Position numbers and translations under genes: made by a program. The notes beneath the pieces were generated by a model that was not told where the DNA came from, ran no database searches, and saw only the letters and a program-made list of their open reading frames with translations. From Erigeron canadensis (lineage: Eukaryota; Streptophyta; Magnoliopsida; Asterales; Asteraceae), in assembly GCF_010389155.1 (NCBI RefSeq), contig NC_057761.1, positions 13,208,501-13,272,500 on the forward strand: a DNA stretch of 64,000 bases, given 5' to 3'. Shown piece after piece: positions 41,401-53,413 of this stretch (within the stretch, counting starts at the first letter, position 1; every line of letters begins with the position of its first letter).

Positions 41401-42427
41401 AAGATTAATCTAATAAAGAGATGAAGATATATACCCTTGAAGAACACTTTTTGAAGAGGAAATATGGCAGAAAATTCGTGACCCAAGAAGCTCCAAATAT
41501 CCCTTGTATCAACCTTAATATGACCCTTAATCCTTAGCTTAATCAAACCCTTGCTTAACCTATCCCAAACCCTTATTATTAACAAGTGTTTAGATGAGTT
41601 TTACTTTGTTTTTCCCTTGTTATTTTGGCTGCCGAAATGAGAGGGAAAAAGAGAGAGGGAGAAGAGTTTTTGGAGAGTGAATAATGACTAGTGTGTGTAA
41701 AATGTGAGGAGTGTGTTTTGTGTGAGTTTCAAGAGTGAGAAATGAGTGTTATGTGAATTCAAAATGGGAGTGTGAGAGGGGTAAGGGGGGCCGGCCTCAA
41801 GGGGGGGGGGGGAAATGAAGGGATTTTTGGCTTTTTATTTTTATAAAAATTTGTTGTATAAGTATAAGTGTAAGTGTATGTAAATTTTGTATTTGTTTTG
41901 TAAGTGTTTAGTTAGTTAAATGTAAGTATTTGGTTGTTTTAGTTAGGAATATGTATATATGTGTATAAGTCATGTATATTTATGTGTATGGATATATTTT
42001 TGTATTTTTAGTTGGTTACATAGGTCATTGGTTGTAAATTTGTATTAATTTTTAAGCTTATATGCTTACTTATTAAGTTTTCGACGCTTTTACGTACGTA
42101 ATACTTCCAATTATATATTTAGTTGAAAATTTTATTTATCATGATCATATCCTCTTGATTTGGCTTTATTTTTGATTTGTTGGGCATTCCATAGGAATTT
42201 GGATTGGTATCTCAATTTGGGAGTCTTAAGTTATTATTATCGTATCGATTGATCACCTCTAAAAATTTTTGTTCCGAGGTATTTTCATTAGGAAATTCTT
42301 ATACATATCATTAGCTTTAGATTACTAATTTGGGGCATTACCTACTAGCTTCAAGTATAACTATGGCTTGCGGGAACGTAGACAACCTAACTAGCACATA
42401 TATAATATTAAAAGTACGGTTGTTACA
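38415..42427 (-). mobile_element. Solo LTR G2 (Tekay-like gypsy, same family as G)
   Basis: 4,013 bp, TGTAACACCCCGACTACGGC to ACGGTTGTTACA on the plus strand; sense is minus, judged by comparison with G. Perfect GGTGT duplication at 38410-38414 and 42428-42432. No primer site, polypurine tract or gag/pol inside. Positions 39060-39250 match G piece 3 (48575-48720) in reverse: GTTGCGCAACTA is shared. A G-run of 12 at about 41801-41812 is notable. Small ORFs inside are not supported. Confidence 0.85.
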
Positions 42428-42432
42428 GGTGT

Positions 42433-43024
42433 CTTGCAAACAAATGATGAATCATTTGAAAAATGCGTATCTTGTGTTTCTGGAAAAATGACAAGGAAAC
42501 CTTTTCAAAATAAACCAGAAAGGGCTAAAGAGCTACTTGGACTAATACATTCGGATGTATGTGGCCCATTTAGACATGTGTCAAGGAGAGGTACTAGCTA
42601 TTTCGTCACTTTTACGGATGATTTCAGTCGTTATGGTTATGTTTACTTGATTAAGCATAAACATGAAGTCTTTGAAACAATCAAAGAATTTAAAAGTGAA
42701 GTGGAGAATCAACTCGGTAAAACCATCAAGATCCTTCGTTCGGATCGAGGTGGTGAATACTTAAGTCAAGAGTTTAAAGATTATCTCAAAGCTTGTGGAA
42801 TAGTTCAACAGCTTACTCCTCCATATACTCCTCAACACAATGGTGTTTCAGAGAGGAGGAATCGAACCTTGTTGGAAATGGTTCGATCAATGATGAATCA
42901 TACGACTCTTCCTTTTTCGTTTTGGGATTATGCCCTTGAGACTGTTGTTCGCATTCTCAATATGGTTCCATCTAAGAAAGTTGGCAAGACACTGCATGAA
43001 TTGTGGCATGGAAGTGTTCCTTAA
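42433..43024 (+). CDS. Integrase of element B
   Basis: Resumes the frame after G2. Zinc-domain cysteines are in KCVSCVSGK, then LLGLIHSDVCGPFRH, TFTDDFSRYGYVYLI, ILRSDRGGEYLSQEF and QHNGVSERRNRTLLE, so D, D and E of the catalytic triad are all present. It inserts the cDNA in the genome. It ends at TAA 43022-43024 within the integrase C-terminal part, a lesion. Confidence 0.8.
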
Positions 43025-44614
43025 TTGTCTTACTTAAAGGTTTGGGGATGTGAGGCACTCGTGAAACGAGATACGCCTAACAAGCTTGCACCTAGATCTG
43101 TCAAGTGCATCTTTGTAGGATACCCAAAGGAAACGATGGGTTACTACTTCTACTTTCCTACGGAAAACACTGTCAAGGTCCATCGATATGCTGAGTTCTT
43201 TGAGGAGAAACTCAGATCTCAAGAAGACAATGGGAGGATTGTTGAACTTGATGAGCATCAAGAAGATGTGTCAACTTCTAAAGATACTAGCAATCTTCAA
43301 CTTGGGGGGGAAAATGTGCAAAGAGATGAATCTCAAGATGAACTTCAAGTTGAAGATGAAGCGATTCCACTTCGTAGGTCCTCAAGGACAATACGTGCTC
43401 GTGATAGATTAAATCTTATGATTGAGTCTGACGAACACGTAGTAGGAGATTTGAATGAACCTCCTAATTTCAATGCTGCATTATCAGATTCGGAATCTGA
43501 TAAATGGCTTGAAGCTGCGAATGTAGAAATAAAATCCTTGAAAGACAATCAAATCTGGAGCTTGGTTGATCTTCCACCAAATGGTGGAACCGTTGGGTGC
43601 AAGTGGATCTTCAAGAAGAAGACTGACATGGATGGAAATATACACACCTATAAAGCTCGTCTTGTAGCGAAAGGTTATACTCAACTCTTTGGAGTTGATT
43701 ATGAGGAAACCTTTTCTCCAGTTGCGGATATTAGAGCTATTAGGATCATCTTAGCCATAGCAGCGTACTATAACTTTGAGATATGGCAAATGGATGTCAA
43801 AACCGCTTTCTTGAATGGTTTTCTAGACGAGGAAGTCTATATGGTACAACCAGAAGGTTTTGTTGATCCTAAATATCCCAACAAAGTATGCAAACTTCAA
43901 AGGTCCATTTATGGACTAAAGCAAGCATCAAGGAGTTGGAATAAAAGGTTTGATGACGAGATCAAAAGGTTTGATTTTGTTCAGAATCCTGATGAGCCGT
44001 GTGTATATCGCAAAGCTAGTGGGAGTAATGTTACTTTCCTTGTCTTGTATGTCGATGACATATTAATAATAGGAAGTCACATTCCAATGTTGAAAGACGT
44101 TAAATCATATCTTGGAAAGTGTTTTGCTATGAAAGACTTAGGTGAAGCAGCATTCATACTTGGAATCAAAATCTATAGAGATGGAAGTAAACGGTTGATC
44201 GGATTAAGTCAAAGTGCATATATAGATAAGATCTTGAAGAGATTCAAGATGGAAAATTCTAAGCGCGGGAACTTGCCTATGCAAAAAGGACTTAATTTAT
44301 CCAACAAGAATGGTGCCTCTACACCTGAAGAGGTGGAGTGTATGAAGAGAGTCCCTTATGCTTCGGCGGTGGGATCTATCATGTATGCGGTTAGATGCAC
44401 TAGACCTGATGTTGCGTGCGCACAAAATATAGTAAGCCGATATCAGCAAAATCCCGGAGAGGATCATTGGACTGCTGTGAAAAACATTCTTAAGTACATG
44501 CGTGCTACTAAAGAATTGTTTTTGTTGTATAGAGGAAATCCAAATCAAGAGCTTTACGTCACTGGATACTGTGATGCTGGATTTCAGACTGATAAGGATG
44601 ATACCAAGTCTTAG
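43025..44614 (+). CDS. Reverse transcriptase of element B (complete domain)
   Basis: About 529 open codons. Integrase tail ([35 protein letters not shown]), acidic linker, then [59 protein letters not shown], active site [47 protein letters not shown]. RNase H begins ([16 protein letters not shown]) and stops at TAG 44612-44614 where CAG is expected. The best preserved pol segment of the A/B family here. Confidence 0.88.
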   Translation: MSYLKVWGCEALVKRDTPNKLAPRSVKCIFVGYPKETMGYYFYFPTENTVKVHRYAEFFEEKLRSQEDNGRIVELDEHQEDVSTSKDTSNLQLGGENVQRDESQDELQVEDEAIPLRRSSRTIRARDRLNLMIESDEHVVGDLNEPPNFNAALSDSESDKWLEAANVEIKSLKDNQIWSLVDLPPNGGTVGCKWIFKKKTDMDGNIHTYKARLVAKGYTQLFGVDYEETFSPVADIRAIRIILAIAAYYNFEIWQMDVKTAFLNGFLDEEVYMVQPEGFVDPKYPNKVCKLQRSIYGLKQASRSWNKRFDDEIKRFDFVQNPDEPCVYRKASGSNVTFLVLYVDDILIIGSHIPMLKDVKSYLGKCFAMKDLGEAAFILGIKIYRDGSKRLIGLSQSAYIDKILKRFKMENSKRGNLPMQKGLNLSNKNGASTPEEVECMKRVPYASAVGSIMYAVRCTRPDVACAQNIVSRYQQNPGEDHWTAVKNILKYMRATKELFLLYRGNPNQELYVTGYCDAGFQTDKDDTKS

Positions 44615-44987
44615 TCAGGGTATGTCTTTATTTTGAATGGAGGAGCAGTAGATTGGAAGAGCAAGAAGCAATCTACTGTTGCTATGTCTGCTACAGAGTT
44701 TGAGCATATAGTTGCTTCGGATACAGCAATGGAAGCTGTCTGGATCAGAAATAAATTTGTACTGTGACAATTCTGGAGCAATTGTCATTGCCAATGAACA
44801 TGGGGTTCAAAAAGGTGCCAGACATTACCAAAGGAGATATCACTATGTTCGAGAGCAAATCGAATCACGTGAAATCAATTTACTCAAAGTTCACACTGAT
44901 TATAACTTGGCAGATCCTTTTACAAAGGCATTGTCAAAGGGAAAGCTCAACAAGCATGCAGAAGGCTTAGGTCTTAGATATTGCTAA
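44615..44987 (+). pseudogene. RNase H of element B, interrupted
   Basis: SGYVFILNGGAVDWKSKKQ and SATEFEHIVASD follow the stop in frame. A deletion of some 15-20 codons with a frame change near 44750 removes the strand before YCDNSGAIVIANEHG. The end ADPFTKALSKGKLNKH and TAA near 44985 are intact. Confidence 0.65.
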
Positions 44988-45846
44988 GTTATATCATGTA
45001 AATCTGTGATTGGTATTTGGATAATGGGATGTTAAACAATTGTTATTTTCAATAAATGAATTTTTTATACGCGGTATAAGTGGTTTCATTTTTATAACAA
45101 TTGTGTCCTATATTTGCATGTTTAAATCCATGAATATTAGTTGAATATTCTAAATGTCTATTGTCGATTAATTATATGAGAATATAATTAAAGTAAGACA
45201 ATTGTGAGAGATTGGTGAAAATATTTAAGGGAATATTTTGAAGATGGTGGATCGTACCAAACTCACATGATATTCAAAAGGTGAATATTGGACTTGCCCC
45301 ACAAAACGAATTATCATTTTATGGATCGGCGTCATTAAATGAAATTCGTGAAATGGTTACTTTGTTTATCCTTTGACTTGAGATACAAGTGAGTTATGCA
45401 TGTGTGGATTGCATTTCTTGATATAGTTCCTATCTGTCCTGAATAAGGCAGTAATAAAGGGCTATTTTCAGAAATGTTGAGAAACGACATGGCCTGACAC
45501 TTGTAGTCAATACAAGATTTGTTCCTTCAATTTGCAACTGAAGTATGATACTATTTGGCGCCCTCATTAATTAATTGAAGATGTTTGTGTGGCCACACCC
45601 AAATGAACTCAAGAAGTTGTCTTAACTAATTTGGTAATCTTAATTAATTGTAGAAATGAGAAACATAATCGTTAAATTATGAAATGACATTGATCCATAT
45701 TCATAATTAACAAGGGTATCTGAACAAAGGGATATTAAAGACTAAATCATTTCAACTTGGCAATTTAAGACTCTATTCTTAAATATTTTCGGGAGCATTG
45801 GAGTGTTGCTAGACGCCAACCAATGTTATTGCCTTTATAATAACAT
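44988..45846 (+). other. 3' untranslated region of element B
   Basis: Non-coding; homologous to 30611-31336 of element A, with the same GAGA hairpin at 45168-45191. Confidence 0.6.
45168..45191 (+). other. Conserved 3' hairpin with GAGA loop (element B)
   Basis: TTAATTATAT, GAGA, ATATAATTAA; identical to 30740-30763. Confidence 0.5.
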
Positions 45847-45860
45847 GCTCAAGTGGGAGC
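45847..45860 (+). other. Polypurine tract of element B
   Basis: GCTCAAGTGGGAGC before TGTTGGAGTGTG; identical to element A. Confidence 0.7.
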
Positions 45861-46568
45861 TGTTGGAGTGTGATCATTTTATTATAAATCGCATGTTCGG
45901 GAATAGTTTAAGCCTACGGGGTCACACGAAATGACACGGTAACTCGATAATATTAATTGATATATTAAAGTAGTATATTGATTAGTTTGATCACGAAATG
46001 ATTAATTAAACATAATTAAAGGGTTAGTTATATTTAATTCATTAAAGAGGAAGATTAAAATGTGAAAATCGAAAAATGGGCTTCGAACTAAAGTCCATGA
46101 TGGGGGACGGCACATTAGAGGCTTGTTTAATCCTTTATGTTGCTTATTTTCCAAGATAAGATTAACCTAATTAAGCCCTATAAATAGAGGCTTAGTTCTT
46201 GGTTTTTCATATACTTTTTCAAATAAGCAAATTCTCTCTTTTTTCTTCCTTTCTTTGAAGTGGCCGAAATTCCTTCTCCTAAGAGGGCTTTCGACTTTGA
46301 AGTTTAAGGTTCAAGCAAAAGGTTTGTTTGGTTTGTAATCGAGTACTAGCATACGTTATTCGGGGTGTCTAGTGTGCGATCGTAGAGGGGTTTTGCTTTA
46401 AACCCTAAGCATTAATAATAATCTTATTATTATTTTTTTTATTGGAGCTTGCATAAGGTACACGACTCAATTCTAGTCTTTGTTATATAATTTGATTGCA
46501 TATATGTTTCGAATTCTTCCGTTGCGCATACTCGTGATTATGTTTGTTTAAGTGTTCATATTCTAACA
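45861..46568 (+). repeat. 3' LTR of element B
   Basis: 708 bp, TGTTGGAG to TTCTAACA, TATAAATA at 46179-46186. Close match to 32422-33128, differing at scattered bases. Confidence 0.9.
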
Positions 46569-49500
46569 GTTTTGATCAACAAAAGTATAGATCTCGAACC
46601 TCTTTCAATAAACATCTTGTTCATGATGATCCAAGTACATGCATGTAAGTATTATACTGATAAAGTGTATTTTTGTATAACCCAAAACTTATATTTCTGA
46701 TTATTGCAAAGATTATAGAGTGCATGCATGTGTGAAATTCGTTTTTGGAGTCAACTAATTCGATTTTATGATTCTTTCGAGGTGATGACCAAATTTGGAT
46801 GATTTTAGTTAATAACGTGTAATAGATCATAATAACTTGAATAAGATGACTTGAAATCTTAAATTTAGACATAAAACAAGCAGGATATAAAATATAAAGG
46901 TGAGAGCATGTGAGGTGTTGTGTTTGAAAAGCAAACGAAAGTATTGGGTAACTTTTGGTGGGTCTAAATCCTGAACAGAATCAGTCTTCTGTCTTGGGAC
47001 GGGTAAGTCGAGCTTAAGGCATAGGATTCATATGTTGGTGTCAAAATAAAAGTTGTAGGTATATGAGTCTAGTTTTACCGCCAACTGGAATCAACTAAAA
47101 AGGGTAAATAGAACTCAAGTAATGGATTTTTAAGTACTCAGTGGTCAAAATGATCTTTATTCTTAATATTGGGTCATATTCATGGATTTTTAGTTTTCAT
47201 TCTGTACAAGTTTAGAACTTTTCCTTTTATGGGAATCATAATTAATGTTTGGAGAAGCTAAAATAATAAGGTATTTTTCAAAATTTCTTTGGACCTTGAA
47301 CTTTTATAAAACTTTTGCTTGCGCCAACGGTAATGATTTTGAGCATTCAACTTCATTGAATTTTTACAAATAGTAAGTCATGTCTAAAAATTCATCAAAA
47401 ATTCGTGAAAGTCTCTAACATACTTAAGCTTCAGCAGTAAAAATATCATGATCCAAATAAATCACCAAGACCACAATTCACTAGTCAACAATTCATAAAA
47501 ATAAGTGTTAAAACAGAAAAATTCTAAGTAAAAGCTCCTAACAACAAAATAAGCTAAAAATCACTATATTGAAACTTTAAATCAATGCCAACAATCTTGT
47601 AACAAAATATAACCTAAACCTACTGTGAATATATCAAATAAAGTTATAAAACTTAACATGGTTGTTAAGTAGAAAAGGCAAGGCTAATCACTATTATGGT
47701 TCATATAAGCACTAATCGAAAGTCCTAAATTGTACATATCTCACCACCACCACTATTATGACTTGAAATACCATAATATGATGAACATTCTGTGGATAAT
47801 GAAATAAGGATGAAAATCCATTTTAATGTACTTGAATTGCTTGGGAAATGAGGCTATAAGCACTATATAGGTAAACGATTTTTAAACATAAAGACCCCTA
47901 AATGGCCTAAACACAATAGAGGTTGAATTGATATGAATTTACCATGATAAAGTTACCCAAAAGGGTATGGGATTCTTAGCCAAAAGGTTATGTGGTGATT
48001 TCTAAGAATTTTCTATTAATTGTTGAAGTTAATGATAATTAAATAAATAAATAATAAATTGTATAAATCATGAAAATGGTAAATAATTAAACAAATAATA
48101 ATTAAATAAATGAATTCAAGGTGTTATATAATTATAAACAACAAAATGATCGAGTGATACAAAAGATACAATCGAAACCACAACAAATGTAAACCAAGAA
48201 ATTATCGTACAAACAAAGGTGACATTTCTAAGTGATGGCTTAAGATAGGAACTTATGTATATTAGTCCTCTCGTAGGGATAGGCTTGACTTTGATATACG
48301 AATGAGGAGCATAAGGAATATATGATCAAGGAAGCTATAGATGGGAAGTACCCATTTTGGATATATGAATATAATGCGTGGCATATCAAGGTGAGTGATA
48401 GGCCCCTTTCAAACTATTTTATGTGTTTAACTATCGGAGTGAAAAACATGATATAAAAATGAAATTGCTTTGTATATATATATATATTAAATGATTCTTG
48501 ATATTATGATTATGAAATGAAATTATAACTACGTTCAAAGTGATAAATGATATATGATGAGCTTGAGTCCTGTCAACCCGTTTCCTTTCGGTACACTACT
48601 ATTTACTCCGAAAGGGGCGGCCTGTAGTTAGATAGTTGCGCAACTAGGAGTCGTCCACCCACCCAGAGCGTAACGGTGGAATGAGGGTTGCCTTCGTGAC
48701 GACCTTCACTTCCAGTCCGACCAGAGTGATGTTCTAGCTACTTTAAATTTGAATGGTCGTCTCCATTATACGACCCCAATTATAAATAAAGCACTTGATT
48801 GACAGCTTGTGCTATGAAATGGAATAATATATTGTTTGGATATGAAAAGGTAGTAGTAGTGGCTCAAGCATTTACTCATCAAAAATTATGTAAATTATGC
48901 CCTTGTGGCTAAATGAAATTGATATTAAATTATGCCCTTGTGGCTAAATGAAATTGATATTAAATTATGTCCGTGTGGCTAAATGAAATTGATATTAATA
49001 TATTTGGATATTTTGATTTGAACATACGGTTTGGGTATCGTCCCTCATACGAAATCTTGAAAGTTGTTGAAATTGGCGATATTGAAATATTGATGACCGA
49101 ATGGTTTCGATGTGATATATGATTAAGCATTTGATATATTCTTCCCTCAAGAAGATTTGACAAATGAGAACTTTATAATTACCATGGATTTTGAACACTT
49201 TAAGCAACATTGTGGTATTTGGGAAAATCTCGATAATATGATATGAGATATTTTGTTGGTCATATGGTTTGGATATTTCGAAATGTAATAGTAATCGGTT
49301 TTCTAAGTATTAAAACGGTGATGTATCAAGATTCAAATAAAAACCTATGCACTCACCAACTACGTTTTCATAGTTGACACTTTTTCTTCATGCTTTTCAG
49401 GAATTGCATAAGCTTTGAGGATTTATATGCATCATGATTGTATGCATTGCACTAAGGAGTCAAAGATCAAACCTTGTGATGGGCAACTGAATCCGCCTTG

Positions 49501-49718
49501 ATCATTGTAGTATACTACTTCATGTACTTGTTATTTGTTTAGTAGACTTAATGCCGAAGTGCGGTAGACGTATTGTACTTGGGGATTGGTTCACATGCTT
49601 GTACATTTGTAAAATTCTTTTATCAAATAAAGCTTTGGTGAATGTTATTTATAATCCTTTGTTTTGAATGCTCGACTTTCTGTACATCTCATTATTCCGC
49701 CTTAGTTGGGCTGTTACA
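46569..49718 (+). repeat. G 5' LTR, piece 3
   Basis: 3,150 bp from the end of B to GCTGTTACA. Matches solo LTR G2 in reverse: CACCACCACCA near 47745, and the block 48575-48720 against 39060-39250. Contains three tandem copies of a 35-bp unit at 48892-48996. No gene. Confidence 0.7.
48892..48996 (+). repeat. 35-bp tandem repeat, three copies
   Basis: Unit AAATTATGCCCTTGTGGCTA + AATGAAATTGATATT, copies at 48892, 48927 and 48962; the third has GTCCG. G2 has short repeats of another kind in the matching place (ACTCAAATCTTAAT near 38890). Confidence 0.9.
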
Positions 49719-49723
49719 GAAAA

Positions 49724-49741
49724 TGGTATCAGAGCCTAAGG
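49724..49741 (+). other. Primer binding site of element G
   Basis: TGGTATCAGAGCCTAAGG five bases after the LTR end; first 12 bases perfect for initiator tRNA-Met. Shows that 46569-49718 is the end of a 5' LTR and not a solo LTR. Confidence 0.8.
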
Positions 49742-51000
49742 TTATAGAGAACAATGGAGTTCCTCCGGGAATTTCAAAACTATAGCCGCTTTTCAAAACG
49801 ATTTTTATAGTCGAGTCGAGCATAAGGTTAAGCGGGTTAGTTTGAGCTTTACATGGTAGGACCATAATTAAACGTAAAGTCATGAATAGGTTTAATTATG
49901 AGAGAACCATGTAAAACTCAAACGGCCACTTGGACTTATGTTCAAAAGGATTCTGTTTCAAAAAGATCTTTATCAAATTCGTTTTTATGAGCATACGTGT
50001 TGCATTTAGACATTCACCTAAGCATATATAATGATTCGAGACTTGCTATATTTAAGGATTGTGCTAGTCTAGTAGGATTCTCCCTTATGCACATTTATAA
50101 GTGAAATGAATGTTAGATTGAAATATAATTGTTGATACATGGTACTCTATGCTATAACATGCGAACTTGGGCATGATTGATTTGATTGCAATGTGAAAGT
50201 TATGATGTGCAATATGAAAGCTTGTAACGTCAATGTGAATGTTTGGAATGTGCAATATGGAAAGTATGTGCGAAGTGCATGCGTAAAGGCTTTATGATTT
50301 ATGATGTTGAACTTTAAGTAGCATATGCACTTTAAAATAATGTGATTACTATGAGGCATGAAATCATATTGGATTATGACTTGTTTAAATTATTGAGTAA
50401 TGAGGTTGATTATTCATGATAAATTGAAAGAGAATATGAGCATGACTAATTGATAGGAAATTTTATGGACAATAGAGATATGAAAGCTTTCACTCATAAG
50501 ATTGAGCTACTCGAAAACTAGTGTATGAATATTGCGATGATTATGTAGTCATGCATTACTATTGAGATAATTAATGCGCCCTAAGGTTGAGCCATATAAG
50601 GACTAGTGCGTAGAAGATGTAATGACTATATAGTTGTGCCTAATTATGAGATAGTTATGATGCTCTAAGATTTGACTATCGAGAACTAGTGATTGCTTGA
50701 TATGATGATAATATGGTTAGTCCGTACTATCAAGATAGATATTGCATGTTGAGTTTTGACCTCTTGAGAACTAGTGATCGCCCTGGAAAATCCATTATAA
50801 ACTAGAAACTTTCTAAGCATGAGAGTTGACATTAAGTACGCTTCCGATATTCGTTCACTCGTGCTCTTTTTGAAAATACTCGACATCCTATTTCTTATGA
50901 CACTACTATTCATTTTGGACATATGACGATGCGATATCATCAATAAAGCGTCTTCTCTCGAGCGTTTGACGATATACTCTAAGGATTTTAGTCCCAAGAT
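49742..51000 (+). other. Leader of element G with 85-bp repeats
   Basis: Non-coding leader RNA of a gypsy element. About 3.3 diverged copies of an 85-bp unit sharing GAACTAGTG lie at 50504-50786. The change to element D sequence is near 51000, seen where the D protein loses its RNase H homology after ARFQASPDES. G's gag-pol is not in the window. Confidence 0.55.
50504..50786 (+). repeat. Diverged 85-bp tandem repeat
   Basis: Units begin at 50504, 50589, 50674 and about 50758, each with GA.AACTAGTG about 10 bases in and GAGATA.TTATG-like text later. Identity is low, so the array is old. Confidence 0.6.
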
Positions 51001-51197
51001 ATGACTCGTCTGGACTAGCTTGAAATCTAGCACATAGACAAACAACAAACATAATATCTGGACGCGAAGCAGTCAGATACATCAATGAGCCAATAATAGC
51101 ACGATAATAAGTTGCATCCACAAGTTCATCTTTCAGATTAAGAACTCCTAAACCATGATTCTGCTTAATAGGAGTACCATATGTCTTGGATTCTAAT
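51001..51197 (-). pseudogene. RT C-terminal fragment of element D
   Basis: Continues the D reading after H2: [40 protein letters not shown] and LCARFQASPDES. After that the homology ends suddenly. CTAAT at 51193-51197 is the H2 target copy. Confidence 0.65.
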
Positions 51198-51667
51198 TGT
51201 AACACCCCGACAGCGGCGGAAAACTCGGGATGTAAGATAAAGCACACGCGCACATGGATGTTACATAGGAAATACTAAATGAGTGCTTAGAATAAACATA
51301 AATAGTCAATTTCACAACCAAACAAGCATAGTAGTGGTTATTACACATAAGTTCAACAAAGGTGACCAAATCAAGTATGAAAAGTCCCACGCAGGGGATA
51401 CGATTGGGCATATTGCCACCAACCCAAATAACAAGCATGCAAACTCCAACCCTAAATCCTGAAGTCTGCTAATAGTCCCATGCTACCATTCCTAGCCACG
51501 ATTAGCCTGGTTACCTGAAAGGAATACTTAAAAGAGTCAACACAAAGGTTGGTGAGTTCGTAGGTTTGAGTATAAACAAGTAGTATAAAAACATTTTATA
51601 CCGCCAATAGATCTCAAGTATTAAGTAGTATGTAGTGGCTAGTGACCAACTTGCACATAAGTAAGCG

Positions 51668-52044
51668 AGCACACACAATCCTCGATAGGACCGGCTAATA
51701 GTATCAATAGAGCACACACAATCCTCAATAGGACCGGCTAATAGTATCAATAGAGCACACACAATCCTCAATAGGACCGGCTAATAGTATCAATAGAGTA
51801 CACACAATCCTCAATAGGACCGGCTAATAGTATCAATAGAGCACACACAATCCTCAATAGGACCGACTAATAGTATCAATAGAGCACACACAATCCTCAA
51901 TAGGACCGGCTAATAGTATCAATAGAGCACACACAATCCTCGATAGGACCGGCTAATAGTATCAATAGAGCACACACAATCCTCAATAGGACCGGCTAAT
52001 AGTATCAATAGAGCACACACAATCCTCGATAGGACCGGCTAATA
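51668..52044 (-). repeat. 43-bp minisatellite in H2
   Basis: About 8.8 copies of AGCACACACAATCCTCAATA + GGACCGGCTAATAGTATCAATAG, nearly identical; a few have TCGATA, one has GACCGACT. H1 has about three diverged copies. Confidence 0.95.
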
Positions 52045-52550
52045 TGTAACAAGTAGTCAAATAGCCAAAGAGTAGTAAAAGTAGTTACGGCATGTATAAA
52101 AGCTTAAGTAGTATTCCTTTCACCCCGAAATAAGTAAAGAAAAAGGGGCTACGAAGACTCACAGTGATCTGCTACAAACGTAGTTCTACAAGCACAGGGT
52201 ATAAGCACTGATACAGTAAAATATATCTACTCGAATCCAAGTATGTCTTGATGTCAACCTAATCACAAACCATTGAGTATAGATGGATACATGTATTAGT
52301 TCTCGTGATTATTTATTCACTAAGTGTCCTTGATGTACTGATGATTTGGATCACTAAAGATCTTTAAACGTTTGACTCAACAGTGTTTTTCATACACTAG
52401 ACTCGTAATGAACGTCTTTGAACTCGCACTTTGATCAACAAGATCGAATATGTCTTGATTATACCTTAATTAGGGTTTCCTTGTACATGATAGACTTGGA
52501 TTACAACTAAGTATAAAACCTGATTTCTACAACTAACGAAAATAGGGTTT

Positions 52551-52640
52551 AAATTCGTAAGGTGTAGCTGAACGAAGATTAAATTCGTAAGGTGTATCTG
52601 AACGAAGATTAAATTCGTAAGGTGTATCTGAACGAAGATA
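52551..52640 (-). repeat. 30-bp minisatellite in H2
   Basis: Three copies of AAATTCGTAAGGTGTATCTG + AACGAAGATT at 52551, 52581 and 52611. Reverse complement corresponds to the 30-bp unit of H1. Confidence 0.85.
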
Positions 52641-53413
52641 GACCTTAAGTTCGTTTGAGGACTTAAGTTTGCTAAGTTCGTTTTGAAGCTTAACTTCGTT
52701 TTGGAAGACTTAAATTCGTTTCCAGGATACTAAATTCGTTTTAAGTGTTTTTAGGACGAATTTGGGACTGTTCAAACAAAAACGAGGGTTTTGAAGATTA
52801 AAACATGTTTACGACCCAAATTTGATCACGAAAAGGTTACTAAACACTTTTAGACACAAACCCACTAACTTTTAACACGATTTTTACACCAAAAATGGAC
52901 CAAATCATCAAGAACATACACTTGAAAAGTAAGCTTTTTTTTTGATGAAAATCTCAAAACTTGTTGTCATTACCTGAAAATCGATACTAGAAATATGTTT
53001 TGATTATCACAAGGAAGCTAAAAATGCAAGAAATCTTGGTTTAACAACTCAAAATCAAATGATGAATTTTTTTGTGGGTGAAGATGGTGAAGGTATGTGT
53101 GTGTTTTTAGAGAGAGAGAGGTGAGATGAGATGAAAATGGAGAAGAAGTGGAGAAATTGGGTTTTCTAACCCTTTTATAGTTTTCCCTTAATTTATGATT
53201 CTAATAATTGTAGGGTCTAAATGAAACATTTTCAGACTAGAATTTCTTGAACACAATCGCTTACGTCTTGAAACCTAACATTCTTATCACAATAAACCAT
53301 AGACGCGTCTTATAATTTAAGATTTAAGAGTGAATAGACCTTTACGTGAGCACATGTTCGAAACTAGAACATATTATGGATTTATTTAAATTATTTCTAA
53401 GGCGGTTGTTACA

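Larger units (their letters stand above)
32422..46568 (+). mobile_element. Ty1/copia element B, sister of A, with two solo LTRs inside
   Basis: LTRs 32422-33128 and 45861-46568 (about 708 bp), primer site at 33130, polypurine tract at 45847. Internal gag-pol 34798-44987 interrupted by solo LTR H1 in gag and G2 between protease and integrase. Clean length about 7.9 kb, like A. It keeps intact DDE and YVDD residues and has fewer lesions than A. No matching 5-bp target duplication was found (ACTTG left, GTTTT right); the outer end of the 5' LTR reads AATTGAAG instead of TGTTGGAG, so that edge has changed. Confidence 0.85.
9523..51000 (+). mobile_element. Tekay-like gypsy element G (5' LTR and leader), split by nested insertions
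   Basis: A 5' LTR starting TGTAACAACCC (9523) and ending GCTGTTACA (49718) is followed by a tRNA-Met primer site at 49724. Removing copia elements A and B, with one copy of A's duplication, leaves 522 + 357 + 3,150 = 4,029 bp, close to the 4,013-bp solo LTR G2 of the same family at 38415-42427. TGTAAC...GTTACA ends with CCGCC...GGGG near the 3' end are typical of plant chromoviruses of the Tekay/Del type. No G coding region is seen: its leader joins element D near 51000. Confidence 0.7.
51198..53413 (-). mobile_element. Solo LTR H2 (Tekay-like gypsy)
   Basis: 2,216 bp, TGTAACACCCCGACAGCGGC to AAGGCGGTTGTTACA on the plus strand, sense minus. Perfect CTAAT duplication at 51193-51197 and 53414-53418. 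Shares 30- and 43-bp repeats with H1 in reverse orientation. Possible promoter CTATAAAAGG (53172-53180, minus). It interrupts RT of element D. Confidence 0.88.

Noticed and set aside
32422..46568. Target duplication for element B
   Set aside because: ACTTG and GTTTT do not match, and the left LTR edge is altered, so none is claimed.
49724..49741. tRNA-like matches (also 10755, 13002, 25444, 33130)
   Set aside because: Only 12-18 bases matching tRNA 3' ends next to LTRs: primer sites, not tRNA genes.
51668..52044. Regular repeats considered as a CRISPR array
   Set aside because: Head-to-tail 43-bp minisatellite without spacers, in plant DNA.
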